Assembly: GCA_016789295.1 (NCBI GenBank)
Contig: JAEUQL010000227.1
Span: 1 to 6,316, forward strand
Direction of reading: 5' to 3'
Source: Blastocatellia bacterium
GTDB taxonomy: Bacteria > Acidobacteriota > Blastocatellia > Chloracidobacteriales > JADJPF01
Length of the DNA: 6,316 nt
Shown here: positions 1 to 6,012 of the stretch, piece after piece
Position numbering within the stretch: position 1 is the stretch's first letter
Layout: the number at the start of each line of letters is the position of its first letter
Notes under the pieces: model-generated
Told to the model about the DNA's origin: nothing
The model's input: only the letters and a program-made list of their open reading frames with translations
Database searches by the model: none
Translations under genes and position numbers: made by a program

Positions 1-2
1 TT

Positions 3-1211
3 TTAGACAAACTGCATTACTTGTTCTTCGGTCAAAACCTTAGTTGACTGCTTAGCTGCTGTAAATATACGTTCTACACGTTCCGTGGTTGCTTCAATGC
101 CACGCTTTTCTAACCAATAGACAACATTCGATTTTCCACTCATTGGTCCGATATCAATTATTTGTTCAAGGCCAAATTTGCGTGCTGGCACTCCTGAGTA
201 GACAAGGTCTGCAAGTATCTCATCTTCTTTTCTGAAAGCTTTGATAACTGCCGCCGCGTGCACTCCTGTTGCAGTGCGAAAAGCGTCTTGTCCTACAACA
301 GGATAGTTTGGTGGAATCGGTATACCCGTAGCCTCTGCAGCCTTCTCACAGTAAGCACGTAGTGAGGTTAGATCCCTGTCGATGTAGCCAAGAAGTTGAA
401 AATTGACAAGGAGCTGATCCATGGGAGTGTTGCCAACACGCTCTCCAACCCCAAGGGCTGCACCGTGTACACGATTGACCCCTGCTTCATAAGCTGCAAT
501 GGTGTTTATAACACCAAGTCCTCTATCCTGATGCCCGTGCCAGTCTATCTTCACATCTTCCCCAGTCTCAGCAACTAGCTGCTTGATAAAGCTGATGAGT
601 GCAGTGACGCCAGATGGAGTTGAATGGCCTACGGTGTCACAAACACATATACGTCTTGCACCTGCTTCAATAGCAGTTTTGTAGAGCCTACGTAAAGTGT
701 CTGGATGTGCACGTGTTGTGTCTTCTGTTACATACATCACAGGAAGACCATTTTCAGTTGCAAACTTGACGGCATCTTCTGTAGCAAAGAGCATTTTATC
801 AATAGTCCACTCTTCCGCATATTGTCTAACAGGACTTGATCCTATAAAAGTACATGCTTCTATAGCTATACCTATCTCTTGTGAAACATCGATTATAGGT
901 TGTATATCGGCTCTCACTGTGCGAGCTGCACAATTTGGACGTATATTCATTCTGTTGTTGGCAATTTCGGCTGCTAGTTGCAACACATCAGCTCTTGCAC
1001 GTGGCCCAGCTCCAGGTAGACCTATGTCTGCTGTATCTATTCCAAGTGAGTCCATCAAGTGTAACAGTTCTATTTTCCGTTCTATAGATGGATCAATTAC
1101 TGAAGGTGACTGTAGCCCATCGCGCAGAGTCTCATCATCAAATTCAACCTTATGAGTAGGTTTGTTTGTAGGTGCTACTTTATTCCAATCATAGATTAGT
1201 TCAACAGACAT
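3..1211 (-). CDS. 2-isopropylmalate synthase-like DRE-TIM metallolyase (LeuA2-type, no regulatory domain)
   Basis: A cytoplasmic enzyme expected to condense acetyl-CoA with a 2-oxoacid (isopropylmalate, citramalate or homocitrate synthase chemistry, as in leucine or isoleucine synthesis). Seen in the sequence: the family motif DETLRDGLQ at residues 26-34 (R30 and D31 catalytic/metal), CDTVG at 191-195, the metal-binding HGH at 225-227, and GVGERVGNTP at 254-263, whose N261 should be the fourth metal ligand. The TIM barrel covers about residues 20-290. A helical linker follows and includes the conserved GVHAAAVIKA (316-325). The protein stops at 402 residues, about 100 short of classical LeuA, so the leucine-binding regulatory domain is absent and feedback control by leucine is unlikely. 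The metal site reads HGHQD instead of the usual HCHND. The start is supported by GAGG 5 nt upstream. It lies 54 nt downstream of the small gene ending at 1266 and is probably co-transcribed with it. Family is certain; the oxoacid substrate is not. Confidence 0.88.
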   Translation of the reverse strand: MSVELIYDWNKVAPTNKPTHKVEFDDETLRDGLQSPSVIDPSIERKIELLHLMDSLGIDTADIGLPGAGPRARADVLQLAAEIANNRMNIRPNCAARTVRADIQPIIDVSQEIGIAIEACTFIGSSPVRQYAEEWTIDKMLFATEDAVKFATENGLPVMYVTEDTTRAHPDTLRRLYKTAIEAGARRICVCDTVGHSTPSGVTALISFIKQLVAETGEDVKIDWHGHQDRGLGVINTIAAYEAGVNRVHGAALGVGERVGNTPMDQLLVNFQLLGYIDRDLTSLRAYCEKAAEATGIPIPPNYPVVGQDAFRTATGVHAAAVIKAFRKEDEILADLVYSGVPARKFGLEQIIDIGPMSGKSNVVYWLEKRGIEATTERVERIFTAAKQSTKVLTEEQVMQFV

Positions 1212-1265
1212 TTTTACCTCAACTCTAGACTAAAATAGTATCAAGCATTTTATCTCTTGAAGCAG

Positions 1266-1598
1266 TTAAAATTCTATCTCTTCTGGCCAGTCTTCTTTTT
1301 TATCACCAAAACCACGCATTGGGTTGTAGGTTTTACCGCTTCGACTAGCAGGTTTGTCTTGGCTCTTCTCTTTCTGCACCTCTTGTTTAGTCTCTTTACC
1401 CTTTTCTGGGTGCCAATATTTCAACTCGAAATGCTTGAACATACGGATCGACTTACTATCGGTAACAAACAGAAAGTCTTTTTCACCAACAGGAGCGACT
1501 TCTTGCTGGATATCAACTACTTCTAGGCGCATTCCATACCAAGGGTCATTTTCATCTACAGGCGTGACCTCATCACCTGCTTGAAAACCGGTCTTCAT
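1266..1598 (-). CDS. hypothetical small protein, 110 aa, with compact N-terminal domain and charged tail
   Basis: I do not recognise this protein. Residues 1-62 look like a small all-beta domain: GDEVTPVDENDPWYGMRLEV opens like the KOW/SH3-type barrels used for nucleic-acid or protein binding, and FLFVTDSKSIRMF and FELKYW supply further strands. Residues 63-95 form a low-complexity tail rich in Lys, Glu and Gln that is probably disordered. The C-terminus is acidic (EDWPEEIEF). There is no signal peptide or membrane segment, so it is presumably cytoplasmic. The coding strand is supported by a strong AAGGAGG 3 nt before the only plausible ATG (the next Met is residue 23). The opposite frame gives only a hydrophobic shadow with a TTG start and no ribosome site. 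It is first in an apparent operon with the isopropylmalate-synthase-like gene 54 nt downstream. The link may be positional only. Gene call is firm; function is unknown. Confidence 0.75.
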   Translation of the reverse strand: MKTGFQAGDEVTPVDENDPWYGMRLEVVDIQQEVAPVGEKDFLFVTDSKSIRMFKHFELKYWHPEKGKETKQEVQKEKSQDKPASRSGKTYNPMRGFGDKKEDWPEEIEF

Positions 1599-1601
1599 AA
1601 G

Positions 1602-1608
1602 CCTCCTT
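1602..1608 (-). promoter_or_regulatory. Shine-Dalgarno site of the 110-aa gene
   Basis: The minus strand reads AAGGAGG, then CTT, then ATG. This is the strongest ribosome-binding site in the window, although the 3-nt spacing is short. It settles both the strand and the start of the small hypothetical gene. Confidence 0.7.
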
Positions 1609-1629
1609 CCATCTACTCTACCAAACAGA

Positions 1630-1644
1630 ACTTAAGAGTTAAGT
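1630..1644. repeat. perfect inverted repeat, 6-bp arms, 3-bp centre
   Basis: ACTTAA-GAG-TTAAGT is a perfect dyad 32 nt upstream of the 110-aa gene's start, so it would fall in that gene's 5' leader or promoter. The arms are too short and AT-rich for a terminator. An operator for a dimeric repressor is possible, but a 6-bp palindrome can also occur by chance. Confidence 0.3.
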
Positions 1645-1804
1645 GGAGATAGATTTGGCTGAGGAGTTGAAAAATACTTTAAATATAGTCTCTGAAGTTA
1701 GAGAATCTATGGGTTGCCTATTGAAATATTCCATGTGTAAGCTGGAAAAGCAAGTTTATAGAATCGACAATTTAGATCTACCAATCGCTTTCTGCAGACT
1801 ATAA
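1643..1804 (+). CDS. possible small ORF, 53 codons, helical product
   Basis: An uninterrupted frame begins with GTG (1643) immediately after an in-frame TAA and ends with TAA at 1802-1804, 22 nt before the NHL gene. A better-supported start may be TTG at 1655 (49 aa), which has GGAG 6 nt upstream; GTG has only AAGAG at 4 nt. The product has hydrophobic residues at 3-4 spacing (L5, L9, L13, V16, V19, M23, L26), as in an amphipathic helix or short coiled coil. It continues with a Cys-containing middle (C25, C32) and ends in LPIAFCRL. There is no signal peptide or recognised family. An open frame of this length has a fair chance of arising randomly in AT-rich DNA, no promoter is evident, and it overlaps the presumed regulatory region. 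It could also be the decayed end of a former gene. It is listed because the helical pattern is better than expected for noise. Confidence 0.25.
   Translation: MEIDLAEELKNTLNIVSEVRESMGCLLKYSMCKLEKQVYRIDNLDLPIAFCRL
1689..1704. repeat. inverted repeat, 5-bp arms, 6-bp centre
   Basis: TCTCT-GAAGTT-AGAGA lies directly next to the minus-strand TATATT box, where a spacer-region operator would sit. It could be a regulator site for the minus-strand operon. With 5-bp arms it may equally be chance. Confidence 0.2.
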
Positions 1805-1812
1805 AAACGTTG

Positions 1813-1818
1813 TAGGAG
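1813..1818 (+). promoter_or_regulatory. Shine-Dalgarno site of the NHL-repeat gene
   Basis: TAGGAG sits 8 nt before the ATG at 1827. It supports this start, which is also the one that gives a complete signal peptide. Confidence 0.65.
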
Positions 1819-1826
1819 ACTAGAAG

Positions 1827-4478
1827 ATGTATAATTACCGTCTATTATCACTGTTTCTAATAACCCTATTTTTTATGCCACTTTCAGTAGCAGCACAAGC
1901 TACAAACAAGCCAGAGATTGTTCAACTCAGCCGTAACAGTGCTCTAGTTGGAGGAGGCCAAGAAATAGTAGTTGAAGGTAGGAATTTTACACCTGACCTT
2001 GAATTGACTTTAGGGGGCGATCCAATACAAGAGCGGACTATAGACAACAGCAGTCGCCTGCGTTTCATAGTACCTGCCTTTCCACTACCAGCTAGCAAAG
2101 TGCTCACAATTAAAACCAGTAGTGGTATTGCCCAAAGACGCTTTCTCATTACTGCAAAACCTCTATCAGAACTCAATCCTTTAGAAATTACTACTATTGC
2201 AGGAGGAGGTATTTTCTTGGGTGATGGAGGCTCAGCAACAAGTGAAGATGTATCAGTAAACCCTTTAGCTGTCGCTGTGGACTCCAACGGCAACGCTTTA
2301 ATTGCTGATGGTAGAAACAACCGAATTCGTCGTGTAGAGCCAGTAAATTCTATAATTACAACTTTGGCTGGACAAAACAGCCTACCTTCTTTTGGAGGTG
2401 ATGGCGGCTCGGCTGCTAGAGCTAGTCTTTTCCGCCCCAGAAGTATTGCCATCGACAGAAGTGGAAACATTCTGTTTCTCGATTCAGGAAATTCTAGGAT
2501 TCGCCGTATAGACAGAAATAGTGGCACTATTACAACAGTTGCTGGTAGCAGCATCCCTTTCTTTTTTGGTGATGGAGGGCCAGCCACAAGTGCAGGTTTA
2601 GGATCAACACTTGCTATAGCACTTGATCAGAATGGAAATATATATATAGCAACTGATAACCGAATACGTCGCGTTGATGTCCAGACAGGGATCATAAATA
2701 CAGTAGCAGGAATTATCACTCCTGGCTTCACAGGAGACAATGGACCAGCAATCAATGCCAGTTTGAATCGTCCATCAAGTGTAGCTGTAGACAATCTAGG
2801 TAATTTTTTTATAGCTGACACAGGAAACAATCGTATACGTCGTGTTGACATAAGTAGTGGCATCATCACAACTATAGCAGGTAATGGTGCGAGAGGTTTC
2901 AGTGGAGACGGAACAGCCGCAATAAATGCAGCACTCAATAGCCCATCAGCAGTAGTTATAGACGACTCTGGCAACCTTCTAGTTGCTGACTCTGGCAATA
3001 ATCGTGTTAGAAAAGTAGATCTTGCTACAGGTATCATTACTACTATAGTTGGTAACGGAAATGCTCAGTTTAGTGGTGATGGAATGGCTGCTCTAAATAC
3101 AGGCTTAAACCCAATATCACTAAACATAGATGCTAACGGAAATCTTCTCATCGTTGATGGGGTTAATAGCCGAGTAGTTCGTGTTGATAGGTCAAGCATT
3201 GTCACCACGCTTGCTGGCAATGGCCAAACTGTTTTTACAGGAGATGGTGGACTGGCTGGTGGTGCTATTGTCAATCAGCCCAGAGGAGTAGATTTTGATG
3301 CAGAAGGAAACCTCTTAATTGCTGACTCTGGAAATAGTAGAATCAGGAAGATAGATATTACAACAGGCATTATTACAACTGTTGTTGGAAAAGATCAGAA
3401 TCTTTCTGCTGGAGATGGCGGTGCAGCAAAAGACGCTACATTGGCAGATCCATTCAATGTAACTACTGATAAAGAAAACAATATATATATATCTGAAGGA
3501 TTGAGAAACAAAGTACGAGTAGTAGATGCGAGAACTGGAATAATTACAACACTTGCTGGAACTGGTATGCCTTCTTTCAGTGGTGATGGTGGCCCTGCTG
3601 CAATGGCTGGCCTCGACACCCCTGCTGATCTAACTGTAGATCGTTTAGGCAATCTTCTTATTGCCGATACTGTTAGCAGTACTATTCGTCAAGTAAACAG
3701 AAATAGAATTATCAGTACCATTGTTGGAAATGGAATGTCTGGTTTTAATGGAGACAACCTTGCTGCAACAACAACAGTACTAAACAATGCTTTTGGTATT
3801 GCTTTTGATCTACAAGGTAACCTCTACATTGCCGATAGTCTCAACAATAGAGTTCGTAAAGTCGATGCAACTACAATGATAGTAACTACAATAGCTGGTA
3901 ATGGTCGCCCAGGATCAACAGGAGATAATGGGCCAGCCAAAGATGCCACGCTTGCCAATCCTTACAGTGTTGCAATAGATCCAGCCGGAAATATCTTTGT
4001 CTCAGAATTTCTTAACCATCGCATAAGACGTATTGATGCAAGGACTGGAGTTATTACAACTATTGCAGGAAATTCAATACGTGGATTTTCTGGAGATGGA
4101 AATCTAGCAAAAGATGCTAGACTTGCAAACCCAGCAGATATAGCTTTCGATAAAAACGGTAACCTCTATATTGCTGAGTTTGGTAATAATGTAATACGTG
4201 TAATAAAGGCAGTAGGAGAGGTGGTTGCTCCTCAAGTTACTATTACTGCTGCATCTTACACAAAGCCAACATTCATAATTACAGGTAATGGATTTGGTAT
4301 ATCAGGGGTAAAAGTTACTGTAAATGGCACAGAAGTAAGCACTAGAATAACTACACAAACAGAAAGCCAAATTACACTTAAGGGAGCCAGAAAAAAGCTC
4401 AATATAAAGCGTGGAGCTAATGAAATTGTAGTATCTGTAAACGGTGTTGCCTCAAACAGGTTTACTTTCAACTTTTAG
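1827..4478 (+). CDS. secreted NHL-repeat beta-propeller protein flanked by IPT/TIG-like domains
   Basis: An 883-residue exported protein, probably a binding or scaffold protein outside the cytoplasm. Residues 1-25 are a classical signal peptide: short n-region MYNYR, hydrophobic LLSLFLITLFF, and an A-Q-A cleavage site before T26, with no lipobox Cys. Residues 28-109 resemble an IPT/TIG immunoglobulin-like domain (GGGQEIVVEGRNF). Residues 121-797 are twelve NHL-type repeats of 55-58 residues, each with an (I/V)xT(I/V/L) strand and an invariant Gly-Asp. Most also contain DxxGNL(L/Y)IAD and NNR(I/V)R(K/R)VD. Residues 801-883 are a second IPT/TIG-like domain (PTFIITGNGFG; TVNGTEV). Twelve blades would fit two six-bladed propellers. 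There is no anchor, PEP-CTERM, LPXTG or type IX sorting tail, and I saw no Cys or Trp in the mature chain. NHL repeats usually bind proteins, RNA or glycans; some NHL proteins are lyases, but I see no catalytic signature. The nucleotidyltransferase gene starts 2 nt after its stop. Confidence 0.9.
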   Translation: MYNYRLLSLFLITLFFMPLSVAAQATNKPEIVQLSRNSALVGGGQEIVVEGRNFTPDLELTLGGDPIQERTIDNSSRLRFIVPAFPLPASKVLTIKTSSGIAQRRFLITAKPLSELNPLEITTIAGGGIFLGDGGSATSEDVSVNPLAVAVDSNGNALIADGRNNRIRRVEPVNSIITTLAGQNSLPSFGGDGGSAARASLFRPRSIAIDRSGNILFLDSGNSRIRRIDRNSGTITTVAGSSIPFFFGDGGPATSAGLGSTLAIALDQNGNIYIATDNRIRRVDVQTGIINTVAGIITPGFTGDNGPAINASLNRPSSVAVDNLGNFFIADTGNNRIRRVDISSGIITTIAGNGARGFSGDGTAAINAALNSPSAVVIDDSGNLLVADSGNNRVRKVDLATGIITTIVGNGNAQFSGDGMAALNTGLNPISLNIDANGNLLIVDGVNSRVVRVDRSSIVTTLAGNGQTVFTGDGGLAGGAIVNQPRGVDFDAEGNLLIADSGNSRIRKIDITTGIITTVVGKDQNLSAGDGGAAKDATLADPFNVTTDKENNIYISEGLRNKVRVVDARTGIITTLAGTGMPSFSGDGGPAAMAGLDTPADLTVDRLGNLLIADTVSSTIRQVNRNRIISTIVGNGMSGFNGDNLAATTTVLNNAFGIAFDLQGNLYIADSLNNRVRKVDATTMIVTTIAGNGRPGSTGDNGPAKDATLANPYSVAIDPAGNIFVSEFLNHRIRRIDARTGVITTIAGNSIRGFSGDGNLAKDARLANPADIAFDKNGNLYIAEFGNNVIRVIKAVGEVVAPQVTITAASYTKPTFIITGNGFGISGVKVTVNGTEVSTRITTQTESQITLKGARKKLNIKRGANEIVVSVNGVASNRFTFNF
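2187..4217 (+). repeat. twelve degenerate tandem NHL repeats (about 171 bp each)
   Basis: In-frame repeats begin at residues 121, 177, 235, 290, 347, 404, 459, 516, 573, 629, 686 and 743 of the NHL protein. The protein-level consensus is roughly ITTIAGNG..GFSGDGG then PA..A.LN.P..VA then D..GNLLIADSGNNRIRKVD. The dipeptide Gly-Asp after the aromatic position is present in all twelve. At DNA level the copies are well diverged, so this is an old array and not a recent expansion. Repeat 3 is shortened in its final loop (YIATDNRIRRVD). Repeats 8, 11 and 12 share AKDA.LA(D/N)P and an SE or AE in place of AD. Confidence 0.9.
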
Positions 4479-4480
4479 GT

Positions 4481-5272
4481 ATGTCTCAGATTCTTATGAA
4501 ATCAACAGAGAGAAAAGCTTTCCTACTTCGACGTCTTGAGCAGATAGCATACTCCTTGCAACAAAGTGGAGAAGCTTTAGCTCTGATAGGACTTGGATCA
4601 GTTGGTTTAGAAATTGATAGGCTTGATGAATTTTCAGATTTAGATTTTTTTGTAATTGTCAAAAAAGGTTGCAAAAAAAGATTTATCGAAAGCTTAGATT
4701 GGCTTAGCAATATTTCATCTATAGCCTACTCTTTCCAAAATACAAATGATGGTTACAAACTGCTCTTTCACGATGAAATATTTTGTGAATTTGCAGTTTT
4801 TGAAGAAGCTGAGCTTTCCAATGTTACATTTGCTCCAGGAAGAGTTATCTGGAAAGATGAAAGTTTGGATAGCTCAATTGCAATACCAAAGAAAGACAGA
4901 ACAGTAAATTACAAAGTTAACAAAGAATGGTTACTTGGCGAGATACTGACCAATCTTTACGTAGGATTGAACAGGTTTCATAGAGGAGAGAAACTATCTG
5001 CATCACGTTTTATTGAGCAGTATGCAGTAGATCGTATTATCGATCTTGCAGAAAGTCTGGAAGAAGAGAGACCAGATATGAGAGACCTATTTTCCAAAGA
5101 GCGACGTTTTGAAAGTAGGTTTCCAGTTATTAGCAAAGAGCTTCCTAAGTTTATTCAAGGTTATGAAAAAAGCTGTGAATCAGCTAAAGAAATAATGCTT
5201 TTTCTAGAAAAACACTTTGAAATAGATCTCTTTTTTTCCAAACTTATCTACAGACTCTGCAAGAAAAGCTAA
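4481..5272 (+). CDS. nucleotidyltransferase-fold protein, Lnu(B/F)-like
   Basis: A 263-residue cytoplasmic protein of the Pol-beta nucleotidyltransferase superfamily, which transfers a nucleoside monophosphate from NTP to a small molecule or protein. Seen: the active-site motif GLGSVG (37-42) followed by DEFSDLDF (49-56), giving G39-S40 and the metal-binding D53 and D55, with E103 in IFCEF as a good third acidic residue. The C-terminal half (about 145-260) is helical and contains NLYVGLNRFHRGEKLSASRF, resembling the substrate domain of Lnu(B)/Lnu(F)-type lincosamide and related aminoglycoside nucleotidyltransferases as I remember them. It is too long for an MNT antitoxin. The natural substrate is unknown; an antibiotic-resistance role should not be assumed. 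The start follows the NHL stop by 2 nt with only AGG at the stop codon as ribosome site, so translation is probably coupled to the NHL gene. A later start at M6 (4496) has no better site. All three catalytic acids are present, so it should be active. Confidence 0.8.
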   Translation: MSQILMKSTERKAFLLRRLEQIAYSLQQSGEALALIGLGSVGLEIDRLDEFSDLDFFVIVKKGCKKRFIESLDWLSNISSIAYSFQNTNDGYKLLFHDEIFCEFAVFEEAELSNVTFAPGRVIWKDESLDSSIAIPKKDRTVNYKVNKEWLLGEILTNLYVGLNRFHRGEKLSASRFIEQYAVDRIIDLAESLEEERPDMRDLFSKERRFESRFPVISKELPKFIQGYEKSCESAKEIMLFLEKHFEIDLFFSKLIYRLCKKS

Positions 5273-6009
5273 ATGTCTCCCCAAGTGTGTTGCAGCAAGG
5301 CTAGAGCTGTAATACCTGCTGTTTCTGCACGCAAAATTCTTGTGCCAAGAGATGCTATATAGAATCCAGCTTTTTTTGCTAGCTCTATCTCTTCTTCGCT
5401 CCATCCACCTTCTGAACCTACAACAGCAGTGATAGACTCTGGTTTAACAATCTTTTCAGAAATAGTCCTGATGTTATCTCCTCCACGCTCTGAAAAGAAG
5501 ATCACAGGACTTGTAGCTTGTGTAATGAGTCCACTAAAACTTACAGGCAGTAGTATATTAGGCAGGCAACGCCTACCAGACTGTTTTGTAGCTTCAAGCG
5601 CAATACGTTGCCAACGCTCTAGACGATTATTAACTTTTTTTTCAAAGCTGTTTTCAGAAACTTTTATATCAGTGTGCTGACTGATAAGAGGGATTATATT
5701 GTTTACACCAAGCTCTGTAGCTTTTTGTATAGCTATTTCAAACTTCTCACCTTTAATCAATCCTTGTACCAACGTTATAGCAAGATTTGATTCAACAGTG
5801 TTTGTAAGTTCACGTTTAAGAAGAAGCTTAACATTACTCTTATTTATCTCTTCAACTTCTGCTAACCATTCGTGTCCTATACCATCAAAAACTTGTACTT
5901 CATCTCCAGCCTTAAACCTAAGAACTTTGCAAAGGTGATAAGCCTCTTCTTCTAGAAGTATTGCTGATGAAAAGTCTATATTTTCAGGAAAGGCAAAAAA
6001 TCTAGACAT
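5269..6009 (-). CDS. rsmE: 16S rRNA (uracil-1498-N3)-methyltransferase RsmE
   Basis: Methylates N3 of U1498 in 16S rRNA of the 30S subunit, using S-adenosylmethionine. At 246 residues it is full length. The N-terminal PUA-like RNA-binding domain (about 1-70) has MSRFFAF and HLCKVLRFKAGD (25-36). The C-terminal SPOUT (trefoil-knot) domain has the family blocks KGEKFEIAIQKATELGV (86-102), RWQRIALEATKQSGR (132-146), VVGSEGGWSEEE (196-207) and SLGTRILRAETAGITAL (220-236), the last two forming the SAM-binding knot. The start is confirmed by the typical MxRFF beginning; its ribosome site, GAGG, overlaps the prmA stop codon. It lies 3 nt after prmA and is surely co-transcribed with it, a neighbourhood seen in many bacteria. 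Its stop (TAG, minus strand 5271-5269) overlaps the stop of the converging nucleotidyltransferase gene. Confidence 0.97.
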   Translation of the reverse strand: MSRFFAFPENIDFSSAILLEEEAYHLCKVLRFKAGDEVQVFDGIGHEWLAEVEEINKSNVKLLLKRELTNTVESNLAITLVQGLIKGEKFEIAIQKATELGVNNIIPLISQHTDIKVSENSFEKKVNNRLERWQRIALEATKQSGRRCLPNILLPVSFSGLITQATSPVIFFSERGGDNIRTISEKIVKPESITAVVGSEGGWSEEEIELAKKAGFYIASLGTRILRAETAGITALALLQHTWGDI

Positions 6010-6012
6010 ACC

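Larger units (their letters stand above)
1599..1826. promoter_or_regulatory. divergent intergenic region
   Basis: These 228 bases separate the minus-strand operon from the plus-strand NHL gene, so promoters for both directions should lie here or just inside the flanking genes. Only weak candidates are visible. On the minus strand, TATATT (1687 to 1682) resembles a -10 box but has no good -35. On the plus strand, TATAAA (1800-1805) and TAGAAT (1759-1764) resemble -10 boxes without matching -35 boxes, and TTGAAA (1721-1726) resembles a -35 without a partner. If the organism is not close to the sigma-70 consensus these may mean nothing. The region also holds two short inverted repeats and a possible small ORF, listed separately. 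Confidence 0.4.

Noticed and set aside
697..1155. 152-codon open frame on the plus strand
   Set aside because: It lies wholly antisense to the synthase gene, whose motifs are unmistakable. The translation has no family features.
1257..1526. Hydrophobic 89-codon plus-strand frame resembling a membrane protein
   Set aside because: TTG start with no ribosome site. The hydrophobicity is what the complement of a Lys/Glu-rich tail gives, and the minus-strand gene has a strong ribosome site.
1800..1805. TATAAA as the promoter -10 of the NHL gene
   Set aside because: No acceptable -35 lies 16-18 nt upstream, and the transcript leader would be only about 15 nt. Kept only as a weak possibility.
1922..2587. 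221-codon minus-strand frame and similar ones across the NHL gene
   Set aside because: These are periodic shadows of the repeat array, rich in Pro and Ser because Gly/Asp-rich repeats are read backwards.
2638..2646. AT dinucleotide runs here and at 3481-3490, as possible slippage or phase-variation tracts
   Set aside because: They encode the ordinary NIYI strand of the NHL repeat, are short, and show no sign of a frame change.
2187..4217. Regular 171-bp periodicity as a CRISPR or satellite array
   Set aside because: The copies are diverged at DNA level and stay in one long reading frame, so the periodicity is protein repeats.
5429..5938. Two plus-strand frames of 79-83 codons
   Set aside because: Both are antisense to rsmE, which is full length with all family motifs.
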